From Bernardetia sp. ABR2-2B (GTDB taxonomy: Bacteria > Bacteroidota > Bacteroidia > Cytophagales > Bernardetiaceae): 64,000 bases of DNA. Location: assembly GCF_037126435.1 (NCBI RefSeq), contig NZ_CP147020.1, forward strand, positions 620,001-684,000, in the 5' to 3' direction. Under the pieces are notes generated by a model. The model saw only the letters and a list, made by a program, of their open reading frames with translations. It searched no databases and was not told the DNA's origin. Both the position numbers and the translations under genes were made by a program. Positions 24,382-34,236 of this stretch are shown here, piece after piece (position 1 is the stretch's first letter; the number at the start of each line of letters is the position of its first letter).

Positions 24382-25226
24382 TAACACGCTATCCAGAAGC
24401 AGAATGGAACTTTGGAGGAATATGTGAAATAAGAATCTTGAAAAGATGTGATTTTGAAAAAACACAACTCATTATCGAAAGATACCGAGGTTCAGGAATA
24501 ATAAAAATTTCTGCAAATGATGAATTACTAAATGTTTTTGAGTTTGCTTATCACACTTATTTATCTGCTTTACACGACCAAAAAGGCAATAAATCACAGC
24601 ATGGTTATTTTACTGAGCAAGGATTTTCATTTGCAGTCGCCAAAAATAGACCTGACTTGCTCAATTATTTCACACAGTTGCAAGATGAGCCTCTTACAGT
24701 TTTGGTCAAAAATCAAAACAACACTTGGCGAGTAATCGGCACTGAGGAAGATTGGGCTTTAATTTCTGCATCATCTACATCAGGTCAGAAAGTAGAAAAT
24801 GCTAATGAAATGATTTTTGAAGTGCGTTGCGCTTCTCGTTATTTAGCTCCTTTTCTTGATTTTGAAGAAAGAGAGGAAGTTATTATTCCAGAACCGAGTG
24901 ATTGTTTTGAAGGTGGAGAAGGTTTTTCTCACAACAGAACATATACAATGGAAAGAAGAAAACTTTACAATTATGGGCGTTTTGATAGAGTTGGTACATA
25001 TAGATTAAATTATTCTTTAGACTTAGCAACGAGAATATTAATAAGATATGATTCAGATTCTACAATTATAGACGACAGAACTGTACAGGCATCAGATGAC
25101 TCTTCTTATACATTTACAACAAATGGACAACCCTTTTTAGTAATTGTGGAGAAAATGAATGGACGTAGAGACACGCAGCCTTTCAATAATGTAGGGGTTG
25201 CTCCTCCGTGTTTACCTTCTCCTTAG
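24378..25226 (+). CDS. hypothetical tail-region structural protein
   Basis: 282 residues. Residues 1-165 are alpha/beta; residues 165-282 look like a small beta domain with repeats such as TYRLNYSLDLATRILIRYDS and SYTFTTNGQPFLVIVEKMNG, ending in PPCLPSP, which may be an Ig-like or carbohydrate-binding-like decoration. Position before the tape measure supports a tail component. The next start lies just beyond its stop. Confidence 0.5.
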   Translation: MITRYPEAEWNFGGICEIRILKRCDFEKTQLIIERYRGSGIIKISANDELLNVFEFAYHTYLSALHDQKGNKSQHGYFTEQGFSFAVAKNRPDLLNYFTQLQDEPLTVLVKNQNNTWRVIGTEEDWALISASSTSGQKVENANEMIFEVRCASRYLAPFLDFEEREEVIIPEPSDCFEGGEGFSHNRTYTMERRKLYNYGRFDRVGTYRLNYSLDLATRILIRYDSDSTIIDDRTVQASDDSSYTFTTNGQPFLVIVEKMNGRRDTQPFNNVGVAPPCLPSP

Positions 25227-25237
25227 TATTTGAACTT

Positions 25238-25639
25238 ATGGGATTTATAATAGAGACATTCAAGTTTGCAGAGCAGTATTCAGCAAAAACAAATCAATTT
25301 TTACGTCAAGAAATTCAACGACTTGATGTAAAAGATTCAGGCGATTTAGAAAGAACATTGTCTGAATCTGTAAGAAGAAAAGGAGATGAAATTATTATCG
25401 ACACTATTTTCAAAACTTACGGAAGATATGTCGATATGGGCGTAGGCTTCAAATCTAAAAAGCGACAAAGGCAAGAAATGGAAGAAGCATTAGGCATAAA
25501 AAGAAGAAAAAAGAAAGGAAGAAAAGGTAAAATTTGGTGGTCGAAAGTTTGGTACTCAAGGTTGAATAGTCTAGCAAGTGGAATAAGTTATAAACTAATA
25601 GAACAAACTGTAAATACTGTAAAAGAACTAGAAAAATAA
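25238..25639 (+). CDS. putative tail completion protein (gp10-like)
   Basis: 133 residues from ATG 25238, 11 bases after the upstream stop; the frame extends back to a GTG at 25208 inside the preceding gene, which is less likely. Helical N-terminus, then DTIFKTYGRYVDMGVGFKSK and a very basic segment (KRRKKKGRKGKIWWSKVWYS) followed by a C-terminal helix. This pattern is seen in HK97 gp10-like and related tail completion proteins next to tape-measure genes. The tape measure starts two bases after its stop. Confidence 0.55.
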   Translation: MGFIIETFKFAEQYSAKTNQFLRQEIQRLDVKDSGDLERTLSESVRRKGDEIIIDTIFKTYGRYVDMGVGFKSKKRQRQEMEEALGIKRRKKKGRKGKIWWSKVWYSRLNSLASGISYKLIEQTVNTVKELEK

Positions 25640-25640
25640 A

Positions 25641-28600
25641 ATGTCTTCAAAGCAGGAAAAAGTACAGGTTAGTGCAATTATAGATGGAAAACAAGCTATA
25701 AATGAGCTTGTTAAAATGGAAATTGCACAAAGAGAACTAAAGAATGAAATAAAATCTTTAGCTGGTTCTGCACGTCAGTATGAAAGCACACTCAAAAAAC
25801 TAAATAAATACAAAGTTGGAAAAGAGAACTTTAAGTCTGCTCAAAAAGAAGTAACACGTCTAAATGGTTTTATAGCTAGATATGAAACACTTTTGAAGTC
25901 TGCAAATAACACACTTGCAGGAACAAAAGAAGGAACATTAGAATATGGAAGAGCTAAAGAAAAAGTAGATAGACTATCTAACTCTATTGCTAACTACAAA
26001 GCACAGCTTACGGCTGCAAATGATGTTTTAAAGAAAAATAAAAATGCTTCAAAAAACTACGAAAAACAGAACACAGAACTAAAAAAACTACAGTCTTCTT
26101 ATGATAGTTACAACAGGAAGTTAGAAGAAGCAAACGATAATCAAAAAAAGATAGAAGAAACAACTTCTTCTATGAAAGCGCAGGAAATGACAATGCGCCA
26201 ACTTCGTAAAGAAGCTAAACGCCTTAAATTACAGCTTGATAATACGGTTTCTGGAGGAAAGAAGTATGATAGCTTGAAACAACGTTTTCAAGAAATAAAT
26301 ACTCAAATCACAACCCAAAATACAGCCCTAAATCAAACCTCATCTGGCTGGAAAAAATTCACAGGCTCATTTGCTTCATTCGGTGCAATGGCTGCTGGAG
26401 TAATTGGAGGAGAAATAATTTTACAGGCATTTCAATGGATAACTTCGTTTGTTATTGGAATTGCAACAGGAGCAGCAAAAATAAGCGATGAGCTTTCTGA
26501 TATTCAGAAAAGCACAGGAATGACAGCCGAAGAAGTAAAAAGCCTAAATTCAGAACTCTCCAAAATAGATACCAGGTCCTCAACTGGGAGTTTGAGGGAA
26601 ATTGCCAAAGTTGCAGGACAGCTCGGCATCCCTAAACAAGAAATAAAAGGATTTACGGAGCAAGTGGACAAAATGAATGTTGCCTTGGGCGATGAGTTCT
26701 CTGGAGGAGCTGAGGAAATAACTCGTAAAATCGGAACGCTTCAAACTTTATTCAAAGAAACAAAGAACTTGAAAGCTGATGAAGCGATGAATCGCATAGG
26801 TAGTTCCTTGAATGCACTTGGTGCAGCAGGTAAAGCTCGTGCGCCCCAAGTTTCAGATTTTGCTAACCGTTTAGGAGTTTTAGGAAAATTAGCCCCTTCT
26901 ATACAAGAAACTTTAGGTTTAGGAGCTGCACTAACTGGCGAATTTGGATTAACTGCCGAACAAGCTGCTGGAGGTGTTAGAGGTGTTATTTTAGAAGCAG
27001 GTAAAAATATAGGGGCGTTTTCTGCTCAAATTGGTATCACTCAAGAGGAATTTAAAAATCTTTTGAATAATGATCCAAATGAAATGTTTTTACGATTAGG
27101 TCAAAGTATGCAAGGTTTGAATAATGATCAAATTATTACAGCTCTAACTAATATGAAAGTTGGAACAGATGATGCTATTGCTGTAATGCAACAGCTCGCA
27201 GAAAACACCGATTTAGTAGTAGAAAAACAAGCTCTTGCAGCAAAAGAATTTGATTTAGCTACTTCTTTACAAGCAGAATTTAACCTAAAAAATGAAAACT
27301 TTGCTGCAACTCTTGAAAAAGCTGGCAAAGCGTGGAATGCATTCGTTGCAGGTATTGGCTCTAAATTTCAGCCGATTATGCAGGTTGCACTCCAATTATT
27401 CACTAAACTTTTTTCTAAGACGGAGAAAGCTCCTAAATCTTTACAGCCACTAATTAAAGTATTCTCAAGGCTTTGGGATAGTTTAAAAACTATTTTTGGA
27501 GCAGTTTGGGACGTAATAAAAGTGTTTAATGTTTTTGATGGAGAGAGCGATTTATGGAAAACAACTATCAAAATTTTGGCAGCCGTTGTCGAAGTCTTAG
27601 CTTTTCAGTTCAATTATGTTGCACAAAGAATTAAACAAGCAAAGAAAGATTTTATTGCATTTTATAACGAATCTGAAACATTTCGTAGAATTGTCACAGG
27701 CTCTATTGCAGCCGTAAAACAAGTGTTTGCAAATTTCTTTAAAACTGTTGGAGATGGATTTGAAGCCATTGCAGATTTATTAACTGCAATTGCAACAGGA
27801 GATTTGAAGATGTTTGAATCTGCTCTATCTAAAACTTGGGAGGTTCTGAAAGATTTGACTTATGGAAATGCCGTAAAAGTAGGCGAAAAATTCGCAGAAG
27901 GCTATGCAAAAGGAGCTGATAAAATAGAAATAAAACCAAAAGTAGATACCAAAGAAGCCGAAAAGAAACTAGAAGATTTTACCAAAAAACAAGAATCCTT
28001 GATAGCAAAAGTCCAAGGACTTAAAAAAGTGTCCAAATCTGACAAAGATCCAATTATTAACGAATTAGAATTTTATGCACAATCTACAGAAGAGCAGCGT
28101 AAAGCCATAGAAGCAAAAGTAAACCAACTCATCACTAAAAATAATCAAAGAAATTTCAGTTCTAATAACAAAAAAGCAGCTAAGAAAGCTAATTCCGAAG
28201 CTGATAATTTAATCAAAGAATGGGAAGAATTTAATAAAAAAGTACAGCAGTACAAAAAAGAAAACTTTGAGAGTACGCTTTCTGAACAGGAAAGAGAAAT
28301 TTCGGCAGCAGCAGACAAGTATAATGCTATGCTTACCGAGCTAGATAAATTCAATATTTCTAAGGCTGAAAAAGAAGCAAAAGAAAGTGAGCTTACTGAA
28401 ATGTTTGCTCAAGAAAGAGCAGTCATTGAGGCAAAATACAGAGAGCAGGAAGCAAAAGCAAAAGAAGAGGCTAGAAAAACTATCGATGAATCTCAATTAG
28501 ATGAGTTTGATAGTGAAATCTTGGCAGTAGAAAACAAGTACAACGAGCTTATTCGTTTAGCAGAACAACACGGTTTAGATATTACGCAGCTTGAACAGGC

Positions 28601-29414
28601 TAAAGCTGATGCCATAGATGCAATTTACAATCAACAAACCGAAGCTCAGACTGCAAAAACAATCGAAGAAAATGAAAAGCAGCGTCAAGCTAGTTTTGAC
28701 TTTACTAATTCTTTGTTAGATATTTTCACAGCTACTAATAACCTAATGGGCGAACAAAGCGCAGGTTATTTGGAGTTTCAGAAAATGATTACGATAGCTC
28801 AAATTGCTATCGATACAGCAAGTGCAATTTCTTCTATTACTTCCAAAAGTGCAGCTACTTCACTAACTCCAATAGATTACGCTATAAAAGTAGCATCAGG
28901 AATAGCTGTTGTTATTGCTAATATAGCTAAAGCAAAACAAGTTCTTTCTACTGCAAATACTCCAGAATCTCCAAAATTTTCTCGTGGGGGAATGATAGAC
29001 ATAAAAGGAGATTCTCACGCAAACGGAGGAATTAGCATGGTAAATAAAGCAGGACAAAAAGTTGGCGAAATGGAGGGAGGAGAATCTTATGTTCTTCTTT
29101 CTAGAAACACTACGAAAAATAATAGCCCTCTTATAAATGCACTTTTGCAAAGTAGCCAAACCAACGGAGCAGCCGTTGTTCCAAATTTTGCAGCGATGCA
29201 AAGTGCTATAAGAACTAGTAATACAACGATAAACAACAACACAACAAATGCAGGTGTATCGGACGAATTACTTACGCAAATGCTAATAGAACAGCGTTTA
29301 GCTAGAAAAGCAATGGAAAAAATGCCTGACAAGCAAAAGGCATATATCGTCTATTCTGAATTTAAAGATGTAGATGATAAAATGAAAAATATTGAAAATT
29401 ATTCAGGACAATAA
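25641..29414 (+). CDS. tail tape measure protein
   Basis: 1257 residues, the longest gene. Residues 10-235 are coiled coil; 245-280 a hydrophobic segment (AAGVIGGEIILQAFQWITSF); 285-590 a TP901-type tape-measure core with SDELSDIQKSTGMTAEEVKS, GQLGIP, TGEFGLTAEQAAGG and KAWNAFVAGIGSKFQPIM; 590-680 further hydrophobic helices; 830-1060 long coiled coil; the C-terminus includes GGMIDIKGDSHANGGIS, a common tape-measure tail motif. By family rules (about 1.5 angstrom per residue) it suggests a tail on the order of 150-190 nm. It sets tail length and takes part in DNA ejection. Confidence 0.92.
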   Translation: MSSKQEKVQVSAIIDGKQAINELVKMEIAQRELKNEIKSLAGSARQYESTLKKLNKYKVGKENFKSAQKEVTRLNGFIARYETLLKSANNTLAGTKEGTLEYGRAKEKVDRLSNSIANYKAQLTAANDVLKKNKNASKNYEKQNTELKKLQSSYDSYNRKLEEANDNQKKIEETTSSMKAQEMTMRQLRKEAKRLKLQLDNTVSGGKKYDSLKQRFQEINTQITTQNTALNQTSSGWKKFTGSFASFGAMAAGVIGGEIILQAFQWITSFVIGIATGAAKISDELSDIQKSTGMTAEEVKSLNSELSKIDTRSSTGSLREIAKVAGQLGIPKQEIKGFTEQVDKMNVALGDEFSGGAEEITRKIGTLQTLFKETKNLKADEAMNRIGSSLNALGAAGKARAPQVSDFANRLGVLGKLAPSIQETLGLGAALTGEFGLTAEQAAGGVRGVILEAGKNIGAFSAQIGITQEEFKNLLNNDPNEMFLRLGQSMQGLNNDQIITALTNMKVGTDDAIAVMQQLAENTDLVVEKQALAAKEFDLATSLQAEFNLKNENFAATLEKAGKAWNAFVAGIGSKFQPIMQVALQLFTKLFSKTEKAPKSLQPLIKVFSRLWDSLKTIFGAVWDVIKVFNVFDGESDLWKTTIKILAAVVEVLAFQFNYVAQRIKQAKKDFIAFYNESETFRRIVTGSIAAVKQVFANFFKTVGDGFEAIADLLTAIATGDLKMFESALSKTWEVLKDLTYGNAVKVGEKFAEGYAKGADKIEIKPKVDTKEAEKKLEDFTKKQESLIAKVQGLKKVSKSDKDPIINELEFYAQSTEEQRKAIEAKVNQLITKNNQRNFSSNNKKAAKKANSEADNLIKEWEEFNKKVQQYKKENFESTLSEQEREISAAADKYNAMLTELDKFNISKAEKEAKESELTEMFAQERAVIEAKYREQEAKAKEEARKTIDESQLDEFDSEILAVENKYNELIRLAEQHGLDITQLEQAKADAIDAIYNQQTEAQTAKTIEENEKQRQASFDFTNSLLDIFTATNNLMGEQSAGYLEFQKMITIAQIAIDTASAISSITSKSAATSLTPIDYAIKVASGIAVVIANIAKAKQVLSTANTPESPKFSRGGMIDIKGDSHANGGISMVNKAGQKVGEMEGGESYVLLSRNTTKNNSPLINALLQSSQTNGAAVVPNFAAMQSAIRTSNTTINNNTTNAGVSDELLTQMLIEQRLARKAMEKMPDKQKAYIVYSEFKDVDDKMKNIENYSGQ

Positions 29415-29458
29415 CCCTAGAGAATTATATACAACTTTTTAGATAAATTATATAATAA

Positions 29459-31696
29459 ATGGCAGCAACTCTAAATAGCGCAAGTTTTTTAACAACAAGT
29501 GGAACACTAACTACTCGCTTAGCGTGGGCTAGAAATATTGTCTTTATAAATCTACAAGCAGATATTAACTGGCATCTAAATAACTCTTATTATTTAGAGC
29601 TTGAAATAGGCATATTTGATATAAACACAACAACTTATACAAAGTTAGGTAAGTCTTTAATCGAAGAGCCAAGTGCAGAAGGAATTGTCCAATTTGAGAT
29701 ACAACAAAAAATGCAGGACTATGCAGGAATAAATATTCCTGTTCCTGATTTCAACGCCACACAAATTGTTGAACATACAACAACAACTTTTTATATAAAA
29801 ATCTATGAAGTCGTTGATAACGTAAAAACACAACTTGGCTTAGATGGAATGTCTGGAAATATCGAAGACTTACGCTATTTGGTAGATGCTGTAGATGCAG
29901 CACTAGATAGAGAGGCTTTTTCCTATGAACAGCAGTATGATTGGTTTTTTGGAGATATAGAAGCTGGAGATAGAAGATTTTTAACAAGCGTAGAAGACCC
30001 AAAATCTACTACAAAATATGCAAATGAATTTCTCTATTGGTTTGGCTCACAGGCAAACAGAGATTTAACAGTAGATTCTATAATCTATTACGATGATGGC
30101 ACAGAAGAAACTGTTCGTTTATTTGATTATCTAGCAGGTTATCATATACAATGTATTCCAACTCGTTACGATATTATAAAAGCCAAATCTACAGAACAAA
30201 CAAAAAATATAATTGCGTGGAGTGTTTACGCTGCATATAATTCGTTCTTGGTATCTCAATATTTCAGATATGAAATTGCAGATCAGCCCAATAGAGAAGC
30301 AAAATATTTTTTAGCTAAAAATTCTTTTGGTGTATTCGATACACTCATTTGCCAGGGAGATTATGAAGATTTCTTAGAAAGCGAATCTGAAACAGCGAGT
30401 AAAAGAGATTTTGCTAATTATGCTATTACAGATGCTCAAAAATTTATTATTTCAAAAACTGGAAGGCGTGGAGGAACTGCAAATACAGCTTTTCTAAATC
30501 GTTTACAGTCTGTTGTAAAGCAAGACTTTGTTTTATCTAGAGAAATGCTTCTACAATCCGATACAGGATTTATCCCTATTATTGCAGAAAAAATAAAGCA
30601 TATTTATAGTCAAAAAAATAATGGATTGATAGGTTTTTCTTTCGAATATGTACACGCTCACAACGTCAAACACTATACAAATAAAATATTTCGTCCTGCT
30701 TTGGGAGAAGTTCCCACACCTCCTACACTTCCAAAATTTACTATTCGTAACACGGGAGCAGTAAATAGTTATGTAAGAGTAGAATATGATTCTGAAATCG
30801 TAGATGTTGCGCCAAACAGCGAAGAAAGCATAGAAATTGGAGAGAATATTTCTGTAAAAGTAACTTGGTTGATTGTAAACCCAGATACACTTTTATTAGA
30901 CGCTTCTACTATAGATATTTCTTTTCCTAATTACGCCTTACCAGCTCGGATTATAAATGCTACTTTTGATAATATCGTACAAGCAGGAAGTACAGTTGTG
31001 GCAATTCCAGACCAAAACGGAGTAAAAAAAGCAAGAAGTTTTACATTTTCAATGCCAAACAACGATTATTTTGCAGAAATAAAGTTTAGAGAGATTGCAA
31101 CAATAGATTTTGATTTTGAAAACCCAGCTTGTTATGATGTAGTAATTCCTACTTTTGTAAGAAGCCGAGAGGGTTCAAGAACATTGTCTCAAAACACACC
31201 CTCTGCTAGAGGAACTATACAAAATAACGCACTCCTTATGGGAGCTAACCAAATGTATTTGAGTGCAACAAATGGCTTTTATGTAAAGAAAGTTTATTTC
31301 GTTTATAAAATACTTAGAGACACTTATACATCAGTTGTTGGAAATTCTTACCTAAACAACTATAACCACACATTAAGTGGTTTTACATCCTCACAATTTG
31401 TGGTCGGATATGCTTATCAATATGAAACTTATTTTGGAGACACAACAGGTATTCCTTTTACTCAAAATATATTATGTACATCAGATTCAGCTTATGTAGT
31501 AAAAGTAAAAGCATTGGCTTATACTGCTCAAACTACAACAAGTGCTTTCCGACAAACTTATACACCTCATTATATTGGAGATTCAAGAAGACCTTCTGAA
31601 TTTGAACTGTCTAGGCATATTTCTATAACAGAAAATTACACAACTGAAGAAGATGCAATTATTTTATCTAAAATAGGTCAAAAATATAATCTATGA
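29459..31696 (+). CDS. distal tail / baseplate-like protein
   Basis: 745 residues immediately after the tape measure, overlapping the next gene by four bases. Beta-rich N-terminus, central region with aromatic clusters (QQYDWFFGDIEAGDRRFL, YQYETYFGDT) and no coiled coil or membrane segment. Residues 415-470 resemble an Ig-like beta sandwich. By position it is a distal tail or baseplate protein; the collagen-like or fibre repeats of tail fibres are absent. Exact family not recognised. Confidence 0.6.
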   Translation: MAATLNSASFLTTSGTLTTRLAWARNIVFINLQADINWHLNNSYYLELEIGIFDINTTTYTKLGKSLIEEPSAEGIVQFEIQQKMQDYAGINIPVPDFNATQIVEHTTTTFYIKIYEVVDNVKTQLGLDGMSGNIEDLRYLVDAVDAALDREAFSYEQQYDWFFGDIEAGDRRFLTSVEDPKSTTKYANEFLYWFGSQANRDLTVDSIIYYDDGTEETVRLFDYLAGYHIQCIPTRYDIIKAKSTEQTKNIIAWSVYAAYNSFLVSQYFRYEIADQPNREAKYFLAKNSFGVFDTLICQGDYEDFLESESETASKRDFANYAITDAQKFIISKTGRRGGTANTAFLNRLQSVVKQDFVLSREMLLQSDTGFIPIIAEKIKHIYSQKNNGLIGFSFEYVHAHNVKHYTNKIFRPALGEVPTPPTLPKFTIRNTGAVNSYVRVEYDSEIVDVAPNSEESIEIGENISVKVTWLIVNPDTLLLDASTIDISFPNYALPARIINATFDNIVQAGSTVVAIPDQNGVKKARSFTFSMPNNDYFAEIKFREIATIDFDFENPACYDVVIPTFVRSREGSRTLSQNTPSARGTIQNNALLMGANQMYLSATNGFYVKKVYFVYKILRDTYTSVVGNSYLNNYNHTLSGFTSSQFVVGYAYQYETYFGDTTGIPFTQNILCTSDSAYVVKVKALAYTAQTTTSAFRQTYTPHYIGDSRRPSEFELSRHISITENYTTEEDAIILSKIGQKYNL

Positions 31697-32166
31697 AACT
31701 AATATATAAATCTAATTCTATACTAGACAAAATAAAAAAAGTACGCATTGTCGATAATATGCGAGATGAAATACATCAAAAAATAGAGCAGGGTGTAGAA
31801 TTTTCAAATGAAGCAACATTAGCTCTTTCTGTATTTCCACTTTCTGATGCAGAAACTGTTTTTTCTATTGTAGAAGATAGAATTGTAAAAGGAGCTTACA
31901 AATTTAAAAAAGAAAATCCTAAAAATTGGGGCTATTCCTTCGCAGAATTTCACCCAAGCAGATATTACAATTTAGAAGAATACGAAGGACAGGAACTAGC
32001 AGACAAAACAGCAGAACAAGAAGAAAAAAAAGACTGGGTTTGTTATTATATTTCTTACAGAGAACTAGAAAAAATAGGATGGACAGATGCAGCTATTGTA
32101 CCAGACTTTGTAACTGAAGTATTTACAAAATTAGATTGTATGCCAGATGAAATTGTGAACGATTAA
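31693..32166 (+). CDS. small tail-region protein
   Basis: 157 residues, coupled to the upstream gene. Alpha/beta with an acidic middle (EYEGQELADKTAEQEEKKDW) and a motif-free C-terminus. It sits between two large distal-tail genes and so is probably a minor tail component or chaperone. No family recognised. Confidence 0.5.
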   Translation: MKLIYKSNSILDKIKKVRIVDNMRDEIHQKIEQGVEFSNEATLALSVFPLSDAETVFSIVEDRIVKGAYKFKKENPKNWGYSFAEFHPSRYYNLEEYEGQELADKTAEQEEKKDWVCYYISYRELEKIGWTDAAIVPDFVTEVFTKLDCMPDEIVND

Positions 32167-32176
32167 ATAAATCAAT

Positions 32177-34003
32177 ATGCTAGAAATAAGTGCAAATAAC
32201 GCATCTTTAGATTTAGATAACGATGCTAAAATTACTATAAAACAAAATAATTCTCTTTTTAAAATAATAAAAAAAGAGAACAAACAGTCATATTCGTACC
32301 CTTTTACTCTTCCTACTTCTCGTATAAATAACAGTATTATTTCTAATACTTTAGAAGAACAAAAAAAAGGAACTTTACAGACTATTCTACGTGCCAATGG
32401 TATTCGTTTGTTTAAAGCAGATTTGATAACAAAAAGAAGTAATACAGGCTATGAGGTTAATCTACAATTAAATAAAAAAGTCGATTTGTTTAATCGTAAG
32501 CTCAACACTCTTTTCGATGAATTAGGGACGTTTTTTATTACAGAAGATAATCATTTTGTAGAATTAAATTTGCGCTCTCTTTTTTTTATACCAACAGCTT
32601 CTTGGGATAATTACACAGGCTCTATTACCGCAGTGGTAACTGGAATAACTTATACAGTTTCGAACACTTGGGATAATCTTATTTCTGATTTAGTAAATGC
32701 TATTAATGCAGATACTAATAGCAACGCTGTTGCTACTGTAAACGGAATAGATAAAATAAAAATAGAACGATTTGATACCAATTTGCCTTTTTCTGCTTAT
32801 GCAGACAACACAAAAACAACAAACTCTACAGCCGAACCCATTTTAGCTTTCTTTGAAAGACCAAATGACAATTGGGATAATAAACTAAAAGCAAAAACAC
32901 ATGTTGATGCAATAGATGCACTTGCAGATTTTAGAAACTCAGATTATTGTTTTCCTTTTTTTTTAGTAGAGATGGAAACAAACACCATTTTTCAATTCGT
33001 TGTAGTTAATGCCTTCAACGAAGATACACAAGAATATGAGCGTTATAATGACGGTGTATTTCTTCCTAGTTTTCGCATTACAGCACTAATAGAAAAAATT
33101 CTAAGCTTAGAAGGTTGGAAACTAGAAAGCGACTTTTTAAAAGATATAGAAATAGAAAAATTGTTTTTAACGAATCCTTATGCTGTTGCAGAAAAAATAT
33201 CCAATACTTGGCATATAACACAAAATCTGCAGTTTTTCGTAGCAGATTGCTTACCTGATATTTCTTTCTCCGAATTAATTACAGAACTACAAAACCTTTT
33301 TTGTCTTAATGTAAATTATGACCATACTCGTAAAATTTTGAAAATAGAGACGGCAAACTCTATCATTTCGAAAAAACTAGCGAAAGAGTATGCTTGTACA
33401 GAAAGATTTTCAGAAATAGAAAAAGAAAAAACAGAAGGGTATCTTCTAAAATACAACTTAGAAGATAATCCAGATAGGAAAGAAAAACTAAACACAGGGT
33501 TTTTGACCTCAAAAACAATTGAAAATGGAACTCAAGAAATTATAAGCAACTTTCCTTTTTTGCCACTTTATCAAGTTACTCCAGATGTATTTGCGTTTCC
33601 TTTCTTAGAAAAAGGATTGCGAATGCCAAGCTCTTTTGCAAAGTTTGGTTATGTACAAGGTTTTGAGCTTTTGTTAAAAGAACTTTGGATAAAAGAAGGA
33701 GTAGTAAAATCATTCAATTTTATCTCCTATATAGATAAGAGAGCCAAATTTCAAACAGATAATTATTCGCTTTTATGGGAGAGCTTGTATCAAAAATTTT
33801 GGAAAAACTACTTAAACCTTATAGACAACTCCGAAGTAGAACGAGAGATAATTTTCACATTTTCAGAGCTCCAAGGAATAGACTTAACAGAACTAATTAG
33901 ATTAGAGTATTCTAATTATTTTATAAAAGACATTGAATATACTTTAACAAATAAAGAACAATTGCGTATATTAGCTAAAGTAAATTTAATAAAAACATTA
34001 TGA
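32177..34003 (+). CDS. putative baseplate hub / tail tip protein
   Basis: 608 residues. N-terminus beta-rich with a repeated strand pattern (ASLDLDNDAKITIKQNNSLF; YSYPFTLPTSRINNSII) like the hub domains of Bacteroidota phage tail-tip proteins; the middle has LITELQNLFCLNVNYDHTRK, typical of gp27/Gp44-like hubs; the C-terminus is alpha/beta. No peptidase motif seen. It overlaps the next small gene by four bases. Role inferred from position and overall pattern. Confidence 0.55.
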   Translation: MLEISANNASLDLDNDAKITIKQNNSLFKIIKKENKQSYSYPFTLPTSRINNSIISNTLEEQKKGTLQTILRANGIRLFKADLITKRSNTGYEVNLQLNKKVDLFNRKLNTLFDELGTFFITEDNHFVELNLRSLFFIPTASWDNYTGSITAVVTGITYTVSNTWDNLISDLVNAINADTNSNAVATVNGIDKIKIERFDTNLPFSAYADNTKTTNSTAEPILAFFERPNDNWDNKLKAKTHVDAIDALADFRNSDYCFPFFLVEMETNTIFQFVVVNAFNEDTQEYERYNDGVFLPSFRITALIEKILSLEGWKLESDFLKDIEIEKLFLTNPYAVAEKISNTWHITQNLQFFVADCLPDISFSELITELQNLFCLNVNYDHTRKILKIETANSIISKKLAKEYACTERFSEIEKEKTEGYLLKYNLEDNPDRKEKLNTGFLTSKTIENGTQEIISNFPFLPLYQVTPDVFAFPFLEKGLRMPSSFAKFGYVQGFELLLKELWIKEGVVKSFNFISYIDKRAKFQTDNYSLLWESLYQKFWKNYLNLIDNSEVEREIIFTFSELQGIDLTELIRLEYSNYFIKDIEYTLTNKEQLRILAKVNLIKTL

Positions 34004-34227
34004 CAACTTATAAAAAACTAAGAAGACTTTCTTATGTTATTACAGCAATAGTAAGCTTTTACTTTTCTTATTTCATTGTTGTAGAGAGTATAGACTACCT
34101 GCACAAACTTCATCCAGTTGTTGTTGCCTTTCTCGTTTTCGCAGAGTATTTTCTATGCTTTTTTTCTTGTGCGATTATTCTTTTCAATTTTTTTCTTAAA
34201 CTATTAAGCTATTTTGGATATGAGTAA
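34000..34227 (+). CDS. small membrane protein with two TM segments
   Basis: 75 residues, coupled to the tail-tip gene. Two hydrophobic segments (about residues 10-29 and 41-68) separated by a short polar loop give a hairpin topology like many class II holins, but its position at the end of the tail operon, away from the endolysin, leaves this open. It could also be a superinfection-exclusion protein. It ends 9 bases from the convergent ATPase gene. Confidence 0.5.
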   Translation: MTTYKKLRRLSYVITAIVSFYFSYFIVVESIDYLHKLHPVVVAFLVFAEYFLCFFSCAIILFNFFLKLLSYFGYE

Positions 34228-34236
34228 TAGATAAAA

